Assembly: GCA_037074705.1 (NCBI GenBank)
Contig: CM073590.1
Coordinates: 50,867,895 to 50,931,894, forward strand
DNA from: Zhengitettix transpicula
Taxonomy: Eukaryota > Arthropoda > Insecta > Orthoptera > Tetrigidae
DNA length: 64,000 nt
Direction: 5' to 3'
Shown: piece by piece, positions 11,301 to 23,114 of the stretch
Layout: each line of letters opens with the position of its first letter
Position numbering within the stretch: the stretch's first letter is position 1
Notes under the pieces: model-generated
Seen by the model: the letters and a program-made list of their open reading frames with translations, nothing else
Databases searched by the model: none
Told to the model about the DNA's origin: nothing
Made by a program: the position numbers and the translations under genes

Positions 11301-14300
11301 GACAGTTACTATGTGGTTATTTTCAAAATCCTATGTCTTTTTTCTGTAGGAAGTTCTGCAGAACATGGGCTTGGAAAATATTAGGGAAGATTTCCGTACT
11401 GGACAAAATGGTGCAGTTCATTTATCTGAGGAGGATCTCAAGTATTTGGATGATTTATTTACTGAAGTGTCCCCTAAACATGGGAGTGGACAGAGTGTAT
11501 CATTCCAGGTTAGTATTTTACTATACTAGTAAAAGTTTGTGTTCACTGTATTTAGTAGTAATTAACATTTAATTTGCAGGCTCAGCTTCAACTTTCTGCA
11601 GAACACCTTATATCAATTGTTGAAGGAAAACAAAAAGAATTTGTTGGCACAACTTATGGTAAATTGAAGGAAATTATTGCAACCATAATTACATGTGGCT
11701 ACTTTGATCAGTCTTTAGAAGTTGTTGGAGCAAGTGAAGAGGTAAGTTTTGTGGAGATATGTGAATAAATGTCATCTTTGTACTAATTTAATTCACCTGG
11801 TGATATTCTCTTGATGTTACAACAGCCTATACACTAACTTAAGAGGAATAATTTGCTTTTTAAGAGATTTGCAATTTTAAAAAGAGTGCTTTCAGTAATC
11901 CACTAAATTTTATTCTATATTTAAACCATCAGTTTCAAAATATTTTAATCTTTTGTGCTTGTCTGGTTCCTTTTCAATTATTTTTCATGATTGAATACAT
12001 TTTATAATGAGCACTATACTGTAGGAAAATTTTATTTAGGTGGAGAATTACCAAAATAGGTTCACTCTTGATCAAGTTAATTTTATTTTAACCATCATCA
12101 TACATTTAGGAGATTTTGTCCATTAACATGTCATATATGATGACGGTTAAAATAAAATTAAGAGTCATTTCATGTGAAACCAATGAGTGTTTCAGACATA
12201 TTTTATTTTATATTTGATAGTACATTTTCTGTTTATTTATGTATTTGAAGTCCTATAAAACCTAAAGGAGGAATTTCAAAGGTGTCAAATTGTTTCTTAA
12301 GTCTTGTCCTCTATTATATTTTGAAAGGTAAGAAATAATATAGTTGTGTTGAAATCCCTTCTTTGGAAAGTAATATTCCTAAATTCTCAAATTTTTTTAA
12401 TTGAAACATTTTTCTAGTTAGGTTTTAGGTTGTTTTCTTACAACTTATTTTTTGTCATAACATGATTTATATATTGTTTTATTGAGAATAAGATGGTTTT
12501 TATTTAAAGTTGATATCTCAATAACCAAAAAATTTATTTAACCTATCGCTACCCACTGAAAACGCTAAAAGCTGCCCACCCTCATAAACAAAATGCCCAC
12601 TAAAATCCAAAGTAGTAATAATAAATTTGTGAAAGGAATTGATTTATACTCCCAGATACATACACAAATAGAAAATTCACGTCTAAAAATAAAATATGTC
12701 GGCAACTAATTATTTTTTTATTGGTTGATTTCGTATGGCTTGACCCTTAATTTGATCAAGAGTGAGCCTCTTTTTGGTAATCCTCAATCAATATTCTACA
12801 AGGTTCTGACTTTGTGTGATTTTAATGAAATTTTATTTAGTTATAAAGGTGTTTTGGATTCTCTTCTTGTTAAGTTAGGCTGAACACAAGATTAGAGAGT
12901 GAAGGTTTTCTGGATGAATATGTTTTTTTAAATATAATTCAGTTGACCTCATGCTGACAGAGTTTGCCATAGAAGTATATGTGCTGTTAAAAATATTATG
13001 CTGATGATATCTTTATTTTATTATTTGTACTTCAACTAATTTTCAAAGTAAAATAATTATTTGAAGCAAATTATTCAATGTTAATTATTTTTTAACTTAA
13101 ACCACTCAATACTTTGTCATATTATACATTTTGGTTATATTTCTGTAATAGAAAATGTATATTTTGTTAATATTTTAATTAGTTGTTTTTAGTCCCCAGT
13201 TGTAGTAGTAGAAGAAGTTCCTGCAAATGTAGAGCCTGTTGGAGATACAATTTCTTACACCCCTGAGGAGCAACCAAAAGCACCTGTTATTGAAGCAACT
13301 GTAACTTATGTGCCTGGTAAGAAAGTGATAGAAGTTAATGATTTATTGATTCATTTTTTCAATTTAATATACTCTACACAAAATTATTTATATATTACTA
13401 TGTTGAATATCTATACATATCACATATATTTCAGAATATATTTCCTGTATAAGAAATCCAATCAAATGTTAACTCCTGTGACTCAAATACAGTGGTGATG
13501 ATTCATATACGTTGGAATTGCAGAAAAGAATTAAGAATAGAATATGTTAGGTAATTTTTAATGTAGACATTTAGAAAAATGGGTGCATCAATGATTTCTC
13601 ACATTATTAATTATTTTTACAGTTATTACAATTAAAATTCTGGAAATTTAGTCATAATGGAAAGAATAATTAAATAATTTACGGTTGTTTTAGAGATTGT
13701 GTTCTGAAAACTTAACTTGGAAGGTTACTAACTCTATTGTATTTATTTGAATGTGCCACACTGTTGTATAAGAAGTACACCCCTATTATCAGGTTTTGTT
13801 TACAGGAGATTTTTTTTTTATAAAAAATTAATTATTTTTCGATTCACATTTTGTTTACAGTCTATGTTAATGATACCAGTACTTGTCCAAAACTAATTGC
13901 ATCAATCGTGTGGATCTAATAATAGGCGAAGATTAAATCCATCCTAGTGAGGAAAAGCAAGCCATTTTTTTCAATTTTCTGAATAATAACTTTTCCAAAT
14001 ATACACGAAAAATATATTTCAGATTATGGATTGAATCTTTAATGTCCTGGTTCTGCCTATCAAATGGTGTTGCTCTTGGTCACCCATGGTCCCAAGAGTT
14101 CCAATTTAGGTCTTCACCCACCAGCAATCCACACTATATTGTTTATTACCCACAGACTATATAATATTTTCTTCTTTCTGCATATTCTGTTAAGTACTAC
14201 TTTGCAGTTCATGTTCCAGAACCATTATAATTACTAAGTAGTAATACTAACAATCAGTATGGTGCCCAATATTACACACACAATTCCACATCTCAGTTTA

Positions 14301-17300
14301 AAGCTTTAATGTCAGAGTTGAAAATAATTATTTACTAGTGTATGTGACACCTTTTTTACTATAAATTAACTAGTAGAAAGTAACGTGATCTAGAGCACAA
14401 TTAATAAATTGGAGTTGACAGTGTATTGATGAGTGAACATGTAACTGCATGTTACAATTTGATATATGGATTGAAATTACTATTTATAAATAATTGTCTT
14501 GAAATAGTTAAATTATGAGAATTGTAGCAATCATTAGTTAAGAAAGTAATGAAAAGTGAACTTGAGTATTGGTTGAAAGCTAAGAAAGAAGAGGGGGCTG
14601 GAGTTCAGCCCATGAGCATCATAGCCTGCAACTGATTACAGATCCTACTTTCTGCTGTTTGAACTAAAAATGAAATTAAATAAAAAAATGTTATTTTGAC
14701 CTACTCTTGCCTTAAAGTTAAGTCTAGTTTTATCATGTTAAATGTCATCATTTTTATGTAAAACTTAAAACTATTTAAATAAATTCATGAATTTTATTTT
14801 AGCATTTCATTTTTCAGCAGCCCCAGCTGTTAGTGTTCCTGCTGCAGCTCAATTGCCACCACCTGTTCCAAACCCTGCTGTAGTCCCAACTCCAGTTGCT
14901 GCAGTAGAAAGTTCATATTTCAGTACAGCAGCACCAACATTTGTACCTGCTCAGCCTCAAGCACCACGACCACTTAATGAAGTTATAGGTTCTGTTAGTA
15001 GTACCTTCAACTTTTTACAGGTGAGCTGTACAAATTTGACAAGCGCAGAGCACAAAATTATATGTAATAAAGTCCTTTAACTTTATATTCTCTAATAGTT
15101 TAACAAGTTATCTCTTGGTATAGATTTCAAATAAATGTTTTAGTCTGTTAAAGATTGTTTTTTGAAAATTAATGTTACCAAAATTTGGGTAGTTTTGCAT
15201 ACTCCACTAACTTCTGTTGTTTATTGTAATATTGATGGGTAGCACTCGGTAAAATTTATTAAAGTTCTTGTGGGGAATGTGAAAATATGAATTATGACTG
15301 TAGGAAAAAATATTATGAAAGCTCTGTTGTCATTGCATTCCTCTGATTTGGTTTTCTTAGCATTTTTTCACCAACTACATACAATATGTCTTATATTTGA
15401 CATTGAAGTCACCCAGGGAGAATAAATGTCATTCATTTACCATTTTCTTCAGCTGTATAGAGTTTATGTAACATGATTATCCAAAAATTGATTTAAGAAA
15501 GTAGGTTGTAATGGAAGTTTATAAATTAGTAGTGAAAGTAATTATTGACATTTCAGTTAGTGATATGTATTAAGGTAAGTTGAAGTGAGTGCTTTAATTC
15601 ACATATGTAAGTGCAAAAATGTCAAGTTCAATGTGTCTTAAAGAGAAGGTAATCTTAGTTTTGTGTGTGAGTGAGATACCTGTTTATCTGTTATTAATTA
15701 TTAGGTTAGTTAATGTGTAATTTCCAAACTGTATAGTTACTTTAAAATTTGGATTGCTGTTAATTATCCATATTCATTTTTGCATATTCAATATAAATTT
15801 TATTGCCTTCTTTTTCTATTTACTTGTTCAATTCTGTAAAGGTCATTGGAATGTTTGAGCATTGACTTTGTATTCCAATACAAACTTACCATAAACTTCA
15901 AATTCTAGTGATATATATTCCTGAAATTACTTTTCTTAATTTTCACAAGGAATCTGAGTTGGATACTCCAGATTTGTCTGTAATTCTAACAACTACAGCC
16001 ACACAACACGGAACACCACCACCAGCTGTTCCTGTTGCTGTTGCTCCAATCCAGACACAGACTTTCACAAATCAGAATTTTGCCGCTGTGACCACTGCAC
16101 CTGTTCAGCCTCAGGTAATTTGTAATACTTATATTATTACTTATGTTAATTATTAAATTTTTTTAAGTTAATTATCCTTCAAAAATGATAGTTTTCAATT
16201 CTTTGGAAGTATTAACAATTATTGATCTGCAAAAAATATAGCCAATTATTAATAAATATAATTTTATTTTGTAGTAATGAAAAACCTTTTACTCAGTCTG
16301 CAGTTTAATAATTTAAGTCATAATCATTCATGGATTATATTGTTCATGAAATATTTGTTACACTTATTAATTACCTACATATCTTATAAATTCAAATTTT
16401 TTCAAAAATTAAAATTGAGTATTTTTCAGATGCAATAAAGCACTTGAATTTTTATAAAAACCAGATGTAAAAAATAATAATAGTGCCAATAAAGCCAATT
16501 GTCAATCCTACTAGTTCAGGTGCATTTGTCCAACTATCAGTTAACTGTATTTATTTAGAAAATATACAAAAAGTCAATCTAAATTTAAAAAATTAAGTAC
16601 AGTGAATCAATATGTAAATGATCAGTGTTATAAATTACCTTATATCAAATGATGGAAATTTACAGAAATATTAGTCAATTCAATATGGCCCCACAGTGTT
16701 GTCTATATCCAAACCTTAATTTTTTAGTTGATTATCTTAGTTCTATTTAAATTGATATAAAGTGATTCTATAAACCTGTGTTTTATTCTAAGTGTATTTC
16801 TATGGAGGATTGTTGTTTGTTCAAATTGAAACTCTTGTTTTAGTGTTTTTACATATGCTGTGTTACTTTAGATTTAATTTTACGGCTTACATTTATTATG
16901 GTATAGCCTGGTCCTTAGGCCAATTGTGGTATAACTGATGTAACATTTATCCCATTTACCACTATTGATCCTGTAGACCAGATTATAGTTGTCCTGAATA
17001 TTAATTTGGTTAGTATGTTATTGACATGGTTGATGGGTTTTATAACCACTTTAATTTCAATATTATATTTCTGAAAGTTTTTAATAACTTTGAATGTAAT
17101 GCAATTATTAAAAGTAATACTGGCAAATGATTTATTTGAGTTTATATTTGAGGTGTTTTTAATATTATTATCTGACATCTTTGTAGTATCGCCATGAACT
17201 TCAAATGATTCATTTTTTGGTTTAAAAAAGTGTAAGATATTCATTTGTTTTGTTCCAAGTGTATTTCTGTGAACAATTGTTGTTTCTTCAAGTTATAATA

Positions 17301-20300
17301 ATATGCTAATTAGCTTAACAAATGAAACTTTCTGAGCTGAGGTACAAATTTTAACTAATACAAATCTAATTACTATAATAATATCATTGATATTATCTCA
17401 GATGTAGAAGATACTCTGTACATGCTTAATGTAAATGAATTTCAATAACACCAACAAATATTCTAATTCGAAATTATTTCTCATGATTATTTGGACTGAA
17501 ATAACTTTTTAAAAAATAACACAAAATTCACTGAGGAGACTGATAATCTAAAATAGTAGTAGTAATGGATAAAGATATGTATATTTGCAATATGGAAAGT
17601 TAACTCTAGAGTAAAATGATTATAGAAGTATAAGAACATATCCTACAATTGAACTATGAAAAAAAAACAAGCAAGTATATTAAGAAATTATTTAAATTTG
17701 TTAGCAATGAATCTTAAAAACTTCAAATGGACATAATAAAACACCTATAATATATGAAGTAATTAAAACACAAAGAAATTCCAACTAACCTACAGACAGT
17801 TCTTATAATTTATCAAAGTTTTTTTATAAATCACATATATTTTAATAATTATTTTGTTGTAAAACATTCTGAGCAACTGTAAATTTGTTAAATATTAAAA
17901 TTGAAGGTGATGAAACATTAACAAGCTATGATGTAACTTCTCTGTTTACCGATAATCCAATGTGTCAGGTCTTCAAATAAATTGATAAGAACTGGGACTC
18001 TGTTGCTTTATGATTTAGATCGATTTGTATAGCATTTTCTAAGTATACAGTTAAATGATTGTTAGACGAATGGATCTGTACTAGTAGGATTGATTTTATC
18101 AAGTATAAATCAGCAATCAGATTATATTGTAATCTAATCTATAAGCCAATGTGGTAGCTTAAACATAGGTCATTCCATGCCAAGTGACCAAATCGTGTTT
18201 TGGGTACCACCTTGGATTTTGATGAAATTTGGTGATAGTGTTGAATAAAGCTTCAAGTGATGATGTGTAAAATTTCACCTTCATAAGTAGTATAGAGGGG
18301 GCGCCAGGGCCTCCTGAAAAAACGTCACCCGTGCAATTCAACCGCGCGCGTGAATAGATTGTGAAGTTTGAAGTATTACTGTTGTGGAACTGTAGCAGCT
18401 AGCTTCCTGAAACATGGTAACTACAGACAACTTTTTATGCTCTACACGATGGTTGCAGTTTCAAGGTTTAAAAAGTTTTAGTTTTATTGCTGTTATACCA
18501 CAAAGTTTCTATAAAAAAAACCGTCACGTCAATTTGAGGCAGATTTTTCGTGCTTATAACTTTGGAACAAGATGTTCTACAAACTTTTGCTTTGGTAAGC
18601 TAACTAAACCCATTACTGATTATAAGCTGCCAAAGTATTAGCTTTCAAGCTTACTTTGTTGTCAAGATATATGTCAGTTAATATGAGGTTTGCTACAATC
18701 AAGTTCTTTTTGTTACCATTGGAAAGAGAAGACTTTTTTCTTTTAGAGTCATCTAATTTCATTTTAGAGACTCATCATTTAAGGTCTCCAGCATAAAGGT
18801 CACTCATGCTCCACTCTTGCACGTTCTAACAAATTGGCAAGTTCCCAGTACTACTGTTGTGGGACTGTAGCAGCTTGACTTGTGTTCAATTAATTTTAAA
18901 AAAATATTTATTTGATTGTATATATTTATAAAATTTAATAAACTAGGAATATCTTACATCACACTAATTGAGAAATTTTTACAACCATCTTAATGCTGTG
19001 ATTGGGCTTATTAACTGCTGTAGAAATTTAGTGTTCCATTGAAATAATTCTTCAACTTGAAATGTTTCACATTTATTCTTCAGACTTTTCATAATCCTAT
19101 TTTTTATTTCATAATACACTTGGAATCAAAACTGAATATTGGCTATTTATTCTTATCAAATTATGTGTGTATTATTTGTGTTGCCATTTTGTTTGAAAGC
19201 TGTGCTTTTATTTTATAGACATCCTGTTACAGTGTTAGAAATAAAGTTAATTTTTTATGGAAATATTTTCTTTGATCGCTAATATATGTGCATAGTGATT
19301 TACATAACTGGAATAGGGTGCTTGATTTTATATGCAGAATTTTTGGGGTTAGATTTAATCATTTAGGCCTGTGTTGCAGGTTCAGGTTGTTTTCCAGGCA
19401 TCAAGTGAAATTTCACAAGCCCACATTCCTGGTTTTGCAACAGGAACACCCAACCCTCCACCACCTATTCCTATGCCTCCGTCCCATCAGCAGCAGCAAG
19501 CAGTGCAACCTGCAGTAGTACAGCAATTCACCACTGCACCTCCTCCACAAACACCTGTAGTAACATATGCATCTCAGGCTCAACAACAGATCAAGCAAGA
19601 GGTGCAACCAGCTGTAAGCATTAAACTATTCATAATGCATGTTGTAATTTGGTTATTCTTTTGAATAAAGTAATTATTCCAGTTTCATATGCTTATATAT
19701 TCACATTTTGCATAAAAAAGTTTTCACATAAAACAATGAAAAAATTGTATATATGTTCTAATTCTCTTTTAATATGATAGTATTTATTTGGTATTATGTC
19801 CACTTTACACACTTATCAGAATGGCTTATTCACAGCTCTGTTAAATAATTTCTCAATTTTAAATATTTATAGTAATTGTACTGTTAATATTTGTTTAGAA
19901 TATAATGTTAAATAAAAAACTTCAATAAATAGGTGACTTTTAAAACCTAAAAATTAAGTATGCATTGAATTTCTACACAATAAGCAATATTCCATATATT
20001 TTAACAGATATACATTTCATGTTTCATCATATTCTTGGCATAAACTATTGCTACACTTTAAATTATTAAGTCATAACTAATAGCAGCTGTTTCGTGCTGT
20101 GCAATGGCCTTTTTAATATTACTTGCTTGGATAATTTTTTTCTTGTAAAACATATGATTTGATCATCCACTTCCCTTGTTTCAGATTATTTAAAACAGTG
20201 TAAAGTAATATTTTTCACTTCTCCTTTAAGCTGTTGCAATTCCATAGTACAATATGTGCATATTTTATGGTAGTTAATCTAGGTAATTTCATTTTCATAG

Positions 20301-22432
20301 GATGTTAATGATGTAAAAGCAGAACAGAAAGTTACTGTATCAGCAATGCCAGATGCTGAATGGACTGGAGATAATTCTGGAGGTGGTGACTGGAGCAATA
20401 ATGATAATCAACCTCCTGAATGGACTGCAACAGATAATCCAGGAGAATGGACTCCGCAAACAGAAGGAAACCAAGGTGATTGGAATTCATCACAAAATGA
20501 AGATTGGTATTCTGTTAGTCAGGGCGATAGTAAGTACATAAAGTGTCAATTTTTATCATTTCATATTTAGTAATCCTCTAATCATTACTACTAAAAGTAA
20601 GGCTGGAGGAATTTAATTAATAATATTTCAACAAATTTCAAATTAAACAATTGAAGCAATCCAAAGAATTTTAAGTTGTATTATTTGTGTTTAACATTGA
20701 AAATTTCTTTAGGGGGGAACAAAAATTATTTTTCAGACTGTTTTTCAGTATTTAAGGTTAGTAAATAGAACTTGTTTATATGTTGAAAATAGAAAGTTAA
20801 GAAACTCATTCTGTTTCCTCGTTTGACATGAAATCAACATGAAAATAAACCATATCAATTTAAATTTTGTTGTACACACAGGAAATTTGTAGCCAGTATT
20901 TTGAAGTAGATTCAATACGATAGAATCAGAAGTGAACCAAAAGGTACACTTAAAGAAAATGTGGCAAGGCCATATTAAAAACACATTTAGATATGGTAAG
21001 AGAGATAGCAAAGCCAACTTATCCTGAAATCAATAGTTGGTCCAGTTGGATCTTGGCCGAGATGGTTCAGGCATCTGTATACTGAGCAGAAAACAAAGGT
21101 TCAAGTCCTGCCTGGGTCAAATATTTTCAGTCTGCCCTTCTTCTTCCATCCTTCTCCCTACTTTGAACATATGCTTTTTTATGTGCGTGATTCTACGCCT
21201 GAGCATATGAATTCATATAAAAAGTGTAATCCTCCTATTTCTTCTATTTATTTCTATCCTTCCTCACTATCCAAGTTTGAATGTGACTTTGTCACTAAAT
21301 TACTATATACATTAAAATATGTATGTAAGGATATGTCATTGTCAAAATAATTGAGATCATTCGTATGGAAAGGAAAAAGAGATAGTTGGTGGCTTACCTG
21401 AAATTGAAGCTACTCGGGGTCAGAAGGGTGTTCTTAAAATTATCGGAGGCTCTCGGCCTCCTCCTTCAGGAAGGAGTGTTATATTTCTACCTGTCCTCAC
21501 TGTCCAATTATCCAATGTGGCTTCGTTGCTTAATAATTAAAATTCTTAACAGTTCAGACCTACTATCCTGATGAAGGGGCTCAGGTACTCAAAAAATTTA
21601 TTTTTATTTTTGCACATTGTACCAACAGAGCTAACTTCCTGTCTCTCTCTCTGTTAAAGATCACAACAAAGATAAACACACAAATGTATATAAACATATA
21701 CCCACACAACCTCATGCATATAGAGGAGAAGGTAAAAATTGTATGGTAAGGGAAAAACAGTTGTGGTGGCTGGACTGTAGGATGTGTTTAAAGGAGAGTT
21801 TCCAAAGATAGAACGCATCATCTGGTGATTCGAGGGTTTAGACAAAATAGTTTTTGCATATGAGGAAAGAGGGATTGGGCTTTCTGAAGTGAGTGACACA
21901 GGTTGGAATTGTGCCTCATAGAATTATTTATATCTATTTTGTTATGTTTGAGTGGGTTGTAGTGGTTCAATATTTCTTAGAAATTTTTGGTGTGTTATCC
22001 TCCTGCCATTGAAGGAAAATTATCTAATTTGACAGAAAAATTTAATTGCATCATCTCATCTGTTTTAAGATTGACTGATATCTATTCATGATTTTTAAAT
22101 GTTAGCATAACATCCAAATTTAGTTATCCACAATATCTCAGTGAATTATGTTGTTAGGTAGCATTAATATAAATAAAAATGTGAAAAATCAAAAGTATCT
22201 AATAATTTTTATTATTACTTGTTACAGATTATTCTACACAAGGTGGGGCCAGGAACTATGGAGGTAGAGGAGGAAGGGGTGGCAGAGGAAGTGGAGGTAG
22301 AGGTTCGTCAAATGGATATTCTGGCAGAGGACGTGGAAGTGGAGGGAATTACCAAAATGGAAGAGGGGGTGGAAGTGGAGGTAAGTTATTTAGATTTCAT
22401 TACTTTTATCATGTATACTCAGTAGTATGTGT

Positions 22433-22521
<89 letters not shown>

Positions 22522-22892
22522 AATAAGGATATTAAATTGTCAAAATAATTGTGGTCTTGGTATGGAAAGAAAAGAGATAGTTTGTGGCTTACCCAAAATT
22601 GAAGCACAGTGTAGACACAAGGGACTGAAAAAAGTTCAAATTTTCACATCTCAGCTTCCTCCTTCAGGTGTGGACTACACAGACATACAGTTCAGAGCTT
22701 CTCTCATGAAGAAAATTTGTAAAATCTTCACTCCTCAGCCTGACTATACCAATTGTTGATTTCAGGTAGTCGACTTTGCTGTCTCTCTTTCCTATCCAAA
22801 TGTGTTATTTAATTCGACCTAGTCACATTTACCTTACATTAACACGAACAGCAGTGTGTGTGTGTGTATATATATATACACACACACACTGC

Positions 22893-22940
<48 letters not shown>

Positions 22941-23061
22941 TAAATTGGTATGGAGAGGACAGAGAGATAGGTTGTGGCTTACCTGAAAGTGAAGTGTGGT
23001 GTTGCCATAAGGAACTGAAGAAGGAGGCTGAGAGCATCCGAAAATTTGAAGAAATACCTTC

Positions 23062-23114
<53 letters not shown>

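Noticed and set aside
19413..19607. Minus-strand 64-codon frame rich in Leu and Arg
   Set aside because: It is the shadow of the Pro/Gln-rich Caprin exon 8.
22219..22425. Glu/Val-rich frame at Caprin exon 10
   Set aside because: Frame-shifted shadow of the RGG exon; the RGG frame joins correctly to its neighbours.
22834..23113. Tyr/Ile and Thr/His repeat peptides
   Set aside because: Translations of TA and TG microsatellites.
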